Shown: positions 22,901-28,571 of the stretch, one piece after another
Numbering within the stretch: the stretch's first letter is position 1
How the letters are laid out: every line of letters begins with the position of its first letter
DNA from: CAZCWX01 sp964502465
Lineage (GTDB): Bacteria; Desulfobacterota; Binatia; Bin18
Direction: 5' to 3'
Length of the DNA: 28,571 bases
NCBI GenBank assembly: GCA_964502465.1
Contig: CAZCWX010000584.1
Coordinates: 1-28,571 of the forward strand
Notes under the pieces: model-generated
Told to the model about the DNA's origin: nothing
The model's database searches: none
Seen by the model: the letters and a program-made list of their open reading frames with translations, nothing else
Position numbers and translations under genes: made by a program

Positions 22901-23421
22901 TAGCGCAGATGCAACAGGCGCTGGCGACCTGGAGGTCTGTCGGTATCGAGCAAGTTGGTCAACCGTCTGTGGTGCTGGCTGAGGCGTATGGACAAGCAGG
23001 CCGGAGAGATGCCGGGCTCCAGTGCCTTCATGCCGCGGCGGTAGAAATGCAGAGGAGTGGAGAGCGGTATTATGAGGCCGAGTTGTATCGGGTGATGGCA
23101 GAGCTCACACTCAAACGGGACAACGGACAAAGTGCAACGGGAAAAGTGCCCAACCCCCAACCCCCAGAATCCAATACCCAAGCGGCAACGGAAGCCGAAG
23201 CCTATTTTTTGCGGGCCATCGACATTGCCCAGCGGCAAGGCGCGAAATTGCCAGAGTTGCGAGCTGCGATAGGACTGGGACGGCTGTGGCAACAACAAGG
23301 AAGAAGGACCGAAGCTCGACACAGAGTAGAGGACGTGTATGGCTGGTTTACTGAAGGGTTTGAAACGGGAGATTTGCAAGCGGCGCGGACGCTGCTGGAA
23401 AGTCTAGGGTCTAATGTCTAG
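19912..23421 (+). CDS. Zinc-ribbon/class III cyclase/AAA ATPase/TPR regulatory protein
   Basis: 1169 aa, GTG start at 19912 with AAGGAGG 5 nt upstream and a second AAGGAGG before it. Domains in order: two CxxC zinc ribbons (Cys3/6/17/20 and Cys28/31/42/45); a variable linker; a class III nucleotidyl cyclase (about 103-290; metal Asp in LFADIKGS and in STGDGIFAFF); an AAA/STAND ATPase with Walker A GEAGVGKS at 335-342 and Walker B LLIFEDLHWLD near 463; and helical TPR-like repeats (about 700-1150). In the usual VNxAAR cyclase motif the Asn position is Ser (GHSSSLAARM) while Arg is kept, so cyclase activity is uncertain. Proteins of this build are thought to be multi-input signalling ATPases. 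A proline-rich stretch near residue 1080 looks repeat-derived. It lies within the hyu region and could control it. Confidence 0.85.
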   Translation: MQCPQCQHENNETAKFCEECGTKLATVCPHCGHQARPTAKFCPECGTSFSQQSAVHGPQTTVGSTIDSGFQSLSPIDWTPAHLADRIRTVQAAMNEPRAHDGERKTITALFADIKGSMDLLEDLDPEEARRIIDPALKLMMGAVHRYEGFVAQSTGDGIFAFFGAPIAHEDHPQRALYAALKMQDDLRKYAETLRAEKGVNLQIRVGVNTGDVVVRSIRKDDLHTDYVPIGHSSSLAARMESLANGGAIVASEYTYKLTDGYFAFKPLGAAKVKGVTEPLHIYELLGVGPLRTRLQFSARRGLARLIGRQNEMAQLKRVFALAKEGRGQIVAAIGEAGVGKSRLFYEFKLTTMTDGLVLDTFCVAHGAAQPYLPLIELLKQYFQVSAQDDERSRREKVTGRVLTLDRNLADTLPHFFSLLGLDESASLTEMDSRVRQQRLLDAIKRLLLRESQNQPLLLIFEDLHWLDSETQAFLSLLSDSVPAARILLLVNYRPEYQHSWGSKTYYTHLRLDPLGQEDTEAMLRELLGEGWGLEPLKQFILAKTEGNPFFMEELVQALIDQGVLVRGAAGKAPLPVPLFTKPLTEIQLPTTVQGIIAARMDRLGAMDKALLQTLAVLGKEFSLLLARHMVDLTEEELLGLLARLRDSEFIYERSPFPELEYTFKHVLTQDVAYQSLLSEHRVALHERAAQTIETLYADRLKDYYSELAYHYTQSHNSEKAVCYLQRAGEQAVHRAAYTEAVRHLTTAIELLTILPNSQERAQQELALYTALGMALVMIKGYGDPEVARVYARARHLAQTVEDSPQLLSAFWIWKFYSVRGEFQTARELAGQFVRLAQNVEDPVFLPPALWALGFTLFRVGEFAAARTRLEQGIALYDPQKHSPERSKVLLMQDPGVGCLSWRAMTLWHLGFPDQALRCSQEAVTLASDLAHPSSLAFALHFAGLICRLRRDGHAAQEYAEAVIAYAHEQGLSYFSASGLFIRGWALVQQGQRDEGIAQMQQALATWRSVGIEQVGQPSVVLAEAYGQAGRRDAGLQCLHAAAVEMQRSGERYYEAELYRVMAELTLKRDNGQSATGKVPNPQPPESNTQAATEAEAYFLRAIDIAQRQGAKLPELRAAIGLGRLWQQQGRRTEARHRVEDVYGWFTEGFETGDLQAARTLLESLGSNV

Positions 23422-23478
23422 AGAGAGGAATTTGGAATGGCTACGATGAAAAGAATGAATGTGAAAGACTGTACAAAC

Positions 23479-23506
23479 TTGCGGATGATACAGCCTCTCT
23501 TATAAG
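23479..23506 (+). promoter_or_regulatory. Candidate promoter of the second hyuA gene
   Basis: TTGCGG (23479-23484), a 16-bp spacer, and TATAAG (23501-23506), followed by a leader of about 65 nt containing a GACTCTAGACTCGTAGACTC repeat phrase. The -10 box is close to consensus and the -35 is weak. Confidence 0.33.
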
Positions 23507-23577
23507 TGGATTGAGCATGTATTTGCGCAAAAATTTATGACTCTAGACTCGTAGACTCTAGACACAGGACTCTTCAT

Positions 23578-25635
23578 ATGCGCGTTGGATTTGACATTGG
23601 TGGCACCTTCACCGACGTGATTGTGTTAGGGGATGACGGGCGGCTGACTACGGCAAAAGTGCTGTCACTGCTCGATCGAGTTGGCGAAGATATTGTCACT
23701 TGCGTGCGTCAGTCTGCACCCACCGGTCACGTGGAAAGCTTTGTGCACGGGACAACCATTGCCTCAAACGCGGTGATTGAAAACAAGACCGCCTTGACTG
23801 GTTTGATCACCACCAAGGGATTCCGTGACGAGCTGGAGATGCGCGGGCAACGGCGGCCTAACATCTACGACGTCGCCTGGGATCGCTTGCCCCCACTGGT
23901 GCCACGGTCGTTGCGTCGAGAGGTGCGCGAGCGCATCCTGGGGAACGGCAGTATCGAGCAAGCGCTTGACCCGAAAGAAGTGCAGGAAGTCATTCATGCG
24001 CTGCTGGCCGCAAATGTCGAGGCCATCGCGGTCTGCTTGATCAATGCGTATCTGAACCCGACGCACGAGCGACAAATCGGACACCTGCTCAAAGAACTTG
24101 CTCCACACCTCGTCGTTTGTCTTTCTTCTGAGGTGCACCCGGAGATCCGTGAATACGAACGCACCAGCACAACGGTGATTAACGCCTCGCTGATTCCGGT
24201 TGTCGATCGGTATCTGAACCAACTTGAACAGCATCTTTCTGCCTACAGCCGCCGTCTACTCATTATGCAATCGAACGGCGGTATCATGACCGCTCACGCG
24301 GCGCGGCGGCGACCGGCGTATATGATCGAATCTGGTCCGGCTGCTGGGGTGCTGGCGGCGGCACGGCTGGCGACGGAGACAGGTCTGAAGCAAGTACTGT
24401 CTTTTGACATGGGTGGGACAACGGCAAAGGCCTGCCTGATTCAAAATGGCGTGCCACTGGAGAAGCCAGGAGGGGAGATCGGTGGTGGGGCAACCATGAC
24501 CACTCGCCTCTTCGGCGGGGGAGGGCATGCGTTGCGTGTTCCTTCTCTCGATATTGTGGAAGTTGGCGCTGGGGGTGGCAGCATTGCTTGGATCGACGAT
24601 GGTGGTGCCTTGCGGGTGGGACCACACAGTGCCGGTGCCGAACCTGGACCAGTCTGCTACGGTCGTGGCGGACAAGAGCCTACCGTCACCGATGCGAACG
24701 TTGTCCTTGGCTATATGAATCCAGAGGCGATTGCCGGTGCCACTTTGCCCATCAACCGTCAGGCTGCATGGGAGGCGATCGAATCTCGGCTCGCAGGACC
24801 GTTGAAGCTCGATGTGCTGCGTGCCGCATACGGCATCACGCAAGTGGCTAACGCGACCATGATGCGAGCGCTGCGTGCTGTCTCTACCGAACGCGGACAT
24901 GATCCCCGTGAATTCACGCTCCTCGCCTTTGGCGGTGCTGGGCCGATTCACGCTGCGGCGCTGGCTGAAAGTTTAGCGATCTCGCGCGTGCTGGTGCCGC
25001 TGTTTCCAGGCCTGTTCAGTGCGTTGGGTTTACTGCTGGCTGATTATCGCCATGACTATATCCGCAGTGTGGCCTCACCATTGGATACTGTAGATCCACA
25101 AGCGATCATGCAACATTATGAAGAACTGGAAACGTCCGCACGTGCGGAACTGTTACACGAAGGTGTCACTGCCGAAGCGATACGGTGCGAACGGCAGGTC
25201 GATCTCAAGTATGGCTATCAAGTCTCTGAATTGACCCTGCCGTTTCCCACTGAGGGAAAACCGGCTGACTTACGAAGCAGTCTGGCTCAGCTTTTCACTG
25301 CAGCGCACCGGCACGCGTTCGGCTATGACCGTGACGACGCTATTGAGTTGGTCACCCTGCGACTGCGGGCTTTCGCGTCAGCTGGGCGGGTACGCTTCAC
25401 TGAGCTGGTGAGCGGTGCGGCCAATGGGAGTGACCAGGGGAAAGGCTCTTCTCGAAGTGCCTACTTTGGCCCGACGTTTGGGACACAAGAAACCGCTATT
25501 TCGCGCCGTGCGGATATTGTGGGCGAGAGAGCTGGTCCGCTGATTGTCGAAGAGCCAGATACGACGGTGGTGGTACCGCCGGGATGGACAGTGCAACGGG
25601 ATACATATGGAAACCTGGTGTTGACGAAGGCGTAA
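23578..25635 (+). CDS. hyuA: Hydantoinase/oxoprolinase family protein, HyuA-type subunit 2
   Basis: 685 aa, collinear with the HyuA at 13066 and clearly homologous: MRVGFDIGGTFTDVIVLGDD, VHGTTIASNAVIENKTA, SFDMGGTTAKACLIQNG, GAGGGSIAWIDDGGALRVGP, NVVLGYMNPEAIAG, and the ending LIVEEPDTTVVVPPGWT. Both nucleotide-binding motifs are intact. Length and motifs fit an ATP-using HyuA subunit that needs a HyuB partner. No hyuB follows it. The nearest are at 15177 and 17003, beyond an LLM oxidoreductase and the cyclase-ATPase gene. The start ATG has only a weak AGGA upstream, and a candidate promoter is at 23479. The gene may be the displaced partner of the second hyuB. Sequence divergence from HyuA 1 is spread along the whole length, so the duplication looks old. 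Confidence 0.88.
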   Translation: MRVGFDIGGTFTDVIVLGDDGRLTTAKVLSLLDRVGEDIVTCVRQSAPTGHVESFVHGTTIASNAVIENKTALTGLITTKGFRDELEMRGQRRPNIYDVAWDRLPPLVPRSLRREVRERILGNGSIEQALDPKEVQEVIHALLAANVEAIAVCLINAYLNPTHERQIGHLLKELAPHLVVCLSSEVHPEIREYERTSTTVINASLIPVVDRYLNQLEQHLSAYSRRLLIMQSNGGIMTAHAARRRPAYMIESGPAAGVLAAARLATETGLKQVLSFDMGGTTAKACLIQNGVPLEKPGGEIGGGATMTTRLFGGGGHALRVPSLDIVEVGAGGGSIAWIDDGGALRVGPHSAGAEPGPVCYGRGGQEPTVTDANVVLGYMNPEAIAGATLPINRQAAWEAIESRLAGPLKLDVLRAAYGITQVANATMMRALRAVSTERGHDPREFTLLAFGGAGPIHAAALAESLAISRVLVPLFPGLFSALGLLLADYRHDYIRSVASPLDTVDPQAIMQHYEELETSARAELLHEGVTAEAIRCERQVDLKYGYQVSELTLPFPTEGKPADLRSSLAQLFTAAHRHAFGYDRDDAIELVTLRLRAFASAGRVRFTELVSGAANGSDQGKGSSRSAYFGPTFGTQETAISRRADIVGERAGPLIVEEPDTTVVVPPGWTVQRDTYGNLVLTKA

Positions 25636-25730
25636 AGAGTCCCGTGCCTCTTGTCGCAGTCAGACCTGACTGGTAAAAATTCCACTGGTAAGAGGCAATG
25701 GTCTGAATACCGCAAAAGGAGAGCGCGTGT

Positions 25731-25989
25731 ATGAAGAGCCACTGGTTCCATTTGATGCCATACAAATATCTGCCTGAGGACTTCAAAGACAAATATCCCA
25801 GTGTGTGGGTCGACGTTCCCAGCGAGTTGTACGATCCGGTGAAAGGGCATGAACTCTATAACGAATACCTTGATGAACTGGAATATGCTGATCGGGTAGG
25901 ATTTGATGGCGTCATCGTCAACGAACATCACGCGAACGCCTATGGGCTGATGCCATCACCGAATATCATGTTGGCCTGCCTGGCACGGC
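25731..25989 (+). pseudogene. 5' fragment of an LLM class oxidoreductase gene
   Basis: With AAAGGAGAG upstream, the ATG at 25731 opens MKSHWFHLMPYKYLPEDFKD, then LDELEYADRVGFDGVIVNEH and HANAYGLMPSPNIMLACLAR. This is the front of a luciferase-like monooxygenase (first barrel strand plus the FDGVxVNEHH motif), which normally runs for 350-400 aa. After about residue 86 the homology stops abruptly, and the frame continues as an unrelated out-of-frame reading to 26237. The DNA beyond the break belongs to the end of a different gene. The break is best explained by a deletion that removed the rest of this gene and the front of its neighbour. A truncated peptide could still be made, but it lacks most of the barrel and should be inactive. 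Confidence 0.8.
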
Positions 25990-26205
25990 GGACGAATTCT
26001 GAAGAAACGTATCCATCGTATTCAACCGCCCACGCTGATCGTGTGGGGGGCGTCAGACAAGTTGGTGCCGCCCGTGTATGGGGAAGCATTTCTCAAGGCG
26101 ATTCCTGGTTCACGGCTGGTCACCCTAGAAAAGTCCGGGCATCTGCCCATGTTGGAAGAGCAAGAGACGTTCGTTCAAACGGTAACAAATTTTTTGTTGG
26201 AGTAA
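25990..26205 (+). pseudogene. 3' fragment of an alpha/beta hydrolase gene
   Basis: In a different frame from the preceding oxidoreductase fragment, the sequence encodes LKKRIHRIQPPTLIVWGASD, KLVPPVYGEAFLKAIPGSRL and VTLEKSGHLPMLEEQETFVQ, ending in TNFLLE and TAA at 26203-26205. This is the classic C-terminal third of an alpha/beta hydrolase: the acid-loop Asp in WGASDKLVPP and the catalytic His in SGHLP. The nucleophile elbow (GxSxG), oxyanion region and start codon are missing, so it cannot be a working enzyme. The fragment ends 24 nt before the VOC gene. It probably once stood just downstream of the LLM gene in an operon, and a deletion fused the two. Confidence 0.8.
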
Positions 26206-26229
26206 CCTTACACAAAAGGAGGGTCTGCG

Positions 26230-26610
26230 ATGATTAAACTCAAATCAGTCCGCCACACTGGAGTGCCAGTCCTCGATGTGGACAAAGCCCGGGAGTTTTA
26301 CGGGGACGTCTTAGGGTTCACGGAAATTCCGCGGCCAGAGATTCGCGGAATTCCGGGCATTTGGTACGAGTGCAACGGCACCCAGGTGCATATCATTGGC
26401 CAACGCAATGAAATGGCTGCCCAAGGATTCCCGGGAGTAGGAACCCATATTGCTATTCAGGTCGAAGACTTTGAGGAGGCAAAACGAGTACTGACGGAAA
26501 AGGGAATTGCGTTCAACGAATTTACGCCTCCACCTCACATCGGCAACGCCCCTGTGCTGTTCGTCCGAGATCCTGATGGCAACGTCGTGGAGTTACGGAC
26601 AGAACCGTAA
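26230..26610 (+). CDS. VOC family protein 2
   Basis: 126 aa, with AAAGGAGGG before the ATG. Two beta-alpha-beta units: KSVRHTGVPVLDVDKAREFY and GDVLGFTEIPRP, then GTHIAIQVEDFEEAKRVLTE through FVRDPDGNVVELRTE. The metal-ligand set looks complete: His9 in VRHTGV, a His in QVHIIG, the His in GTHIAI, and the Glu in VVELR. That contrasts with the VOC protein at 9599. VOC enzymes include glyoxalases, epimerases and extradiol dioxygenases, and this single-domain length fits a glyoxalase or epimerase-like member that dimerises. It lies directly after the LLM/hydrolase deletion scar and was probably part of that same operon. A hairpin terminator candidate follows its stop codon. Confidence 0.84.
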   Translation: MIKLKSVRHTGVPVLDVDKAREFYGDVLGFTEIPRPEIRGIPGIWYECNGTQVHIIGQRNEMAAQGFPGVGTHIAIQVEDFEEAKRVLTEKGIAFNEFTPPPHIGNAPVLFVRDPDGNVVELRTEP

Positions 26611-26619
26611 TTCGTGAGA

Positions 26620-26652
26620 GGGGCGGTTTGCGGGCCGCCCCTTCTGCTTTTG
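26620..26652 (+). terminator. Candidate terminator after the VOC gene
   Basis: GGGGCGG (26620-26626) and CCGCCCC (26635-26641) form a 7-bp GC stem with an 8-nt loop, followed by TTCTGCTTTT. It begins 10 nt past the VOC stop codon. The T-tract is interrupted, so strength is uncertain. Confidence 0.5.
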
Positions 26653-26742
26653 GGGTGCCTTCCTCTCAGGCTGTTCGTGTTCTGTGTCGTGGCACACTCG
26701 CAAGGGGATTCAGGCCAAAGCCCAATAAAGAGGAAACTGAAA

Positions 26743-27183
26743 ATGAGAATCGAATTCTACCCCAAGCCTGATGGTATGCAGCACATCAACTTAATGTTCT
26801 GTGAAGAGGACCCTGATCCTGAAGATCTCTGGGTGCGTGAGCAACTTGAGCGTTTCAGTGTCCCACCAAAACGTATCCTGCAATGGGAACGCGACGGTCG
26901 TCCCTACCAGGTCTGGCAATACGGCCAATGTGTGATCGGCAACGCCATGTTCTACATCGAAAAACATAAAGGCGTGGTCGAAAGAATTCGCACACTATGC
27001 AAAGACAAACTCGCACAGAGTACAGCGGGAAAAGAACACCTGAACGGATTAATCTCCGAGATTGCTCAAGAATTTGATAAGCAAGCCCGCTTTACCGTCG
27101 ATGGCAGTGGGGAACTGACGATTGATGTAGATGAAGAAAAACTCCGCGAGCGGGTGCTACAGCGGTTGGCTACCGAGGAGTGA
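26743..27183 (+). CDS. Unrecognised 146-aa protein
   Basis: Not recognised. The start is placed at ATG 26743 because AGAGGAA lies about 7 nt upstream and the reading from there is a coherent soluble protein. A longer reading from 26614 would translate the terminator hairpin into an unlikely hydrophobic leader. The protein is acidic and has no signal peptide or membrane segment. Visible parts: MRIEFYPKPDGMQHINLMFC (a strand start), an acidic EEDPDPEDLW, RILQWERDGRPYQVWQYGQC near the middle, a helix KHKGVVERIRTLCKDKLAQS, and a closing strand-helix FTVDGSGELTIDVDEEKLRE. It is preceded by a terminator-like hairpin and followed by a repeat-rich gap, so it may be its own transcription unit. No functional call is made. 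Confidence 0.7.
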   Translation: MRIEFYPKPDGMQHINLMFCEEDPDPEDLWVREQLERFSVPPKRILQWERDGRPYQVWQYGQCVIGNAMFYIEKHKGVVERIRTLCKDKLAQSTAGKEHLNGLISEIAQEFDKQARFTVDGSGELTIDVDEEKLRERVLQRLATEE

Positions 27184-27193
27184 TGCCGATCGT

Positions 27194-27258
27194 GTCATGC
27201 TGAGCCGCAGGCGAAGAATCTCACTCATCTGAATCTAGGCTCCTTCGCTCCTGCTCAG
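27194..27258. repeat. CTGAGC...GCGAAG intergenic repeat, inverted pair
   Basis: GTCATGCTGAGCCGCAGGCG, AAGAATCTC (27194-27222) is a widespread intergenic repeat type. CTTCGCTCCTGCTCAG (27243-27258) is an imperfect reverse complement of its core, so the two could pair. Single relatives are at 4981-4995 and, inverted, at 1484-1504. Confidence 0.55.
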
Positions 27259-27327
27259 AGAGGCACAAGCAGCGCAGCCATTCCGCAAGCGCCAATCAAT
27301 CATCCGCAATTGAGATATGGGGGTAAC

Positions 27328-28080
27328 GTGGCAGGAGTCGAAGGAAAAATCGCCTTGCTTACGGGAGCAGGTTCGGGAATCGGTCGAGCCACTGCGCAGG
27401 TGCTCGCAAAAGCTGGGGCCAGCGTGGTCATCTGTGATGTGAATCTTGCCGGGGCGGAAGAGACTGCCCACGGGATTGCCAGTCTGGGCGGGAAAGCGCT
27501 CGCGCTTGGTATTGATGTTGCACAGTTGGCAAGCGTTGAGCAGGCGGTGACACGCACACAGCGCGAGTTTGGGCGTGTTGATATTCTCTTCAGCAATGCG
27601 GGCATTGCCGAACAGATGCCGTTCACAGAGATCACTGAGGCGCAGTGGGATCGTATGTTTAATGTCCACTTGAATGGGACCTATCACTGTTTCCGGGCGG
27701 TCTTACCTGGTATGCGCGAGCGTCAATGGGGGCGGTTAATTAGTACATCCTCAATGGGTGCGTTCACCGGTGGGGTGCGACTCGCCCACTATTGCGCGGC
27801 GAAGGCTGGCATTGCCGGACTCACCATCGCTATGGCGAGCGAGCTGGCTCGTACCGGGATTACCGTGAATGCCGTCGCACCGGGAGTGATCGATACACCG
27901 ATGGTCCGGCAAAGTCCGGAGCGCTGGGTTGAACGGATGCTGAAGACGATTCCTATGCGTAAATTTGGCAAACCCGAAGATATTGCCTACGCTGTGGCGT
28001 ATCTCGCGTCCGAAGAGGCGGGATTTGTGACTGGACAGATTCTGAGCCCGAATGGTGGCTCGTACATGAAGTGGTGTTGA
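27328..28080 (+). CDS. Short-chain dehydrogenase/reductase (SDR) 1
   Basis: About 250 aa, starting at GTG 27328 with GGGGGT 4-5 nt upstream; the TTG at 27310 lies before that ribosome site. Classical SDR: the cofactor motif TGAGSGIG near residue 13, CDVNLAGAEE after the second strand (an acid favouring NAD(H)), SNAGIAEQMP, the catalytic Ser in STSSMGAF, and YCAAK giving the Tyr-x3-Lys pair. The C-terminus has NAVAPGVIDTPMVRQSPERW and the closing SPNGGSY strand. It should oxidise an alcohol or reduce a ketone, for instance a 3-hydroxyacyl-CoA, but the substrate cannot be told. The stop codon is 1 nt from the ATG of a second SDR, so they are translationally coupled. Confidence 0.9.
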   Translation: MAGVEGKIALLTGAGSGIGRATAQVLAKAGASVVICDVNLAGAEETAHGIASLGGKALALGIDVAQLASVEQAVTRTQREFGRVDILFSNAGIAEQMPFTEITEAQWDRMFNVHLNGTYHCFRAVLPGMRERQWGRLISTSSMGAFTGGVRLAHYCAAKAGIAGLTIAMASELARTGITVNAVAPGVIDTPMVRQSPERWVERMLKTIPMRKFGKPEDIAYAVAYLASEEAGFVTGQILSPNGGSYMKWC

Positions 28081-28081
28081 C

Positions 28082-28571
28082 ATGCGACTCAAAGGAAAAA
28101 TTACAATCGTCACAGGTGCGGGCTCAGGACTAGGAAAGGCGACCGCCCAGTTGTTTGCTCAAGAAGGGGCACGAGTAGTGGTGGCTGACCTCAGCCAACG
28201 CCGGGCCGAGGCGGTAGCGAACGAAATCAATGGCACATCGAGGCGCAAGAAAGCGGTGGGGGTATGGGTGGATGTTGCCAAAAGAGACGCAGTGGACACA
28301 ATGGTCGCCGAAGCCCGGAAACGCTTCGGGCCGATCAACATCTTGGTGAATAATGCTGGTATTGGGCAGATCAAGGACTTCCTCGATATTTCCCTTGAAG
28401 AATGGCAACGCATGCTCGACATTCACATGAAAGGAACTTTTCTCTGCACCCAGGCTGTGATTCCGGACATGATTGAAGCCAAATGGGGGCGGATCATTAA
28501 TACCGCCTCCGTTGCAGGCATGGAGGGCGGACCACAAAATGCGCACTATGCGGCAGCCAAAGCGGCGATTA
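28082..28571 (+). CDS. Short-chain dehydrogenase/reductase (SDR) 2, cut by window end
   Basis: The first 163 codons are present, with no stop before the window edge. MRLKGKITIVTGAGSGLGKA carries the TGAGSGLG cofactor motif, VVVADLSQRR has the acid after the second strand, NNAGIGQIKDFLDISLEEWQ is the NNAG segment, INTASVAGMEGG carries the catalytic Ser, and HYAAAKAAI contains the Tyr-x3-Lys. All core catalytic residues are thus already present. Only the C-terminal substrate loop and last strands are missing. It begins 1 nt after the stop of the first SDR. Two tandem SDRs of different sequence suggest successive redox steps or a heteromer, but that is inference. Confidence 0.9.
   Translation, partial: MRLKGKITIVTGAGSGLGKATAQLFAQEGARVVVADLSQRRAEAVANEINGTSRRKKAVGVWVDVAKRDAVDTMVAEARKRFGPINILVNNAGIGQIKDFLDISLEEWQRMLDIHMKGTFLCTQAVIPDMIEAKWGRIINTASVAGMEGGPQNAHYAAAKAAI

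Noticed and set aside
25990..26237. Tail of the 168-aa reading after the LLM fragment taken as real protein
   Set aside because: The tail is an out-of-frame reading of an alpha/beta hydrolase C-terminus, with no family sense of its own.
26614..26742. Hydrophobic leader on the 146-aa protein as a signal peptide
   Set aside because: It translates a terminator-like hairpin, and a better start with a ribosome site lies at 26743.

Overview
The window is dense, with every supportable gene on the + strand. It is moderately GC-rich, and the intergenic spaces are packed with short palindromes and simple repeated phrases. The gene content is two amidohydrolases, a pair of CaiB/BaiF CoA-transferases, LLM-class flavin/F420-type oxidoreductases, HyuA/HyuB hydantoinases, SDRs, and a cyclase-ATPase-TPR regulator. 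This suggests an environmental, probably uncultured bacterium of the Binatota, Tectomicrobia or Rokubacteria kind. That assignment is inference from gene repertoire and repeat style only. No rRNA, tRNA, phage gene or complete insertion sequence is visible.

Layout. Positions 1-1334 hold a small toxin-antitoxin-like patch: a HEPN protein, a DUF2283 protein, a DUF433 antitoxin, and an overlapping 3'-truncated DUF5615 (PIN-like) toxin remnant. Positions 1622-9482 hold D-aminoacylase-like amidohydrolase 1, a TetR regulator with a candidate promoter and operator, a decayed third amidohydrolase, two family III CoA-transferases, and amidohydrolase 2. Positions 9599-12900 hold a VOC protein, an LLM oxidoreductase, a winged-helix methyltransferase and a RidA-family protein with two possible starts. 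Positions 13066-18751 are a tight hyuA-hyuB-hyuB block. Positions 18932-23421 hold a second LLM oxidoreductase and a 1169-aa zinc-ribbon/cyclase/AAA/TPR regulator. Positions 23578-25635 are a second hyuA. From 25731 there is a deletion scar joining the front of an LLM oxidoreductase to the back of an alpha/beta hydrolase, then a second VOC protein, an unrecognised 146-aa protein, and two tandem SDR genes, the last cut by the window edge.

How the genes may work together (inference). HyuA/HyuB enzymes use ATP to open cyclic amides or to carboxylate ketones. The amidohydrolases resemble enzymes that cleave N-acyl amino acids. The CoA-transferases would activate resulting acids. LLM oxidoreductases, VOC proteins and SDRs would oxidise or reduce intermediates. 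Together this looks like a catabolic island for amide- or lactam-type compounds, or for aromatic/ketone acids, of unknown substrate. The TetR protein and the cyclase-ATPase are candidate local regulators.

The points most worth a second look are the CoA-transferase pair in which only one member keeps the catalytic Asp, the amidohydrolases lacking the usual central metal-ligand histidines, the two-hyuA/two-hyuB set split by a regulator, two gene-decay scars, direct repeats flanking an amidohydrolase gene, and intergenic repeat sequence that appears to have become protein-coding.
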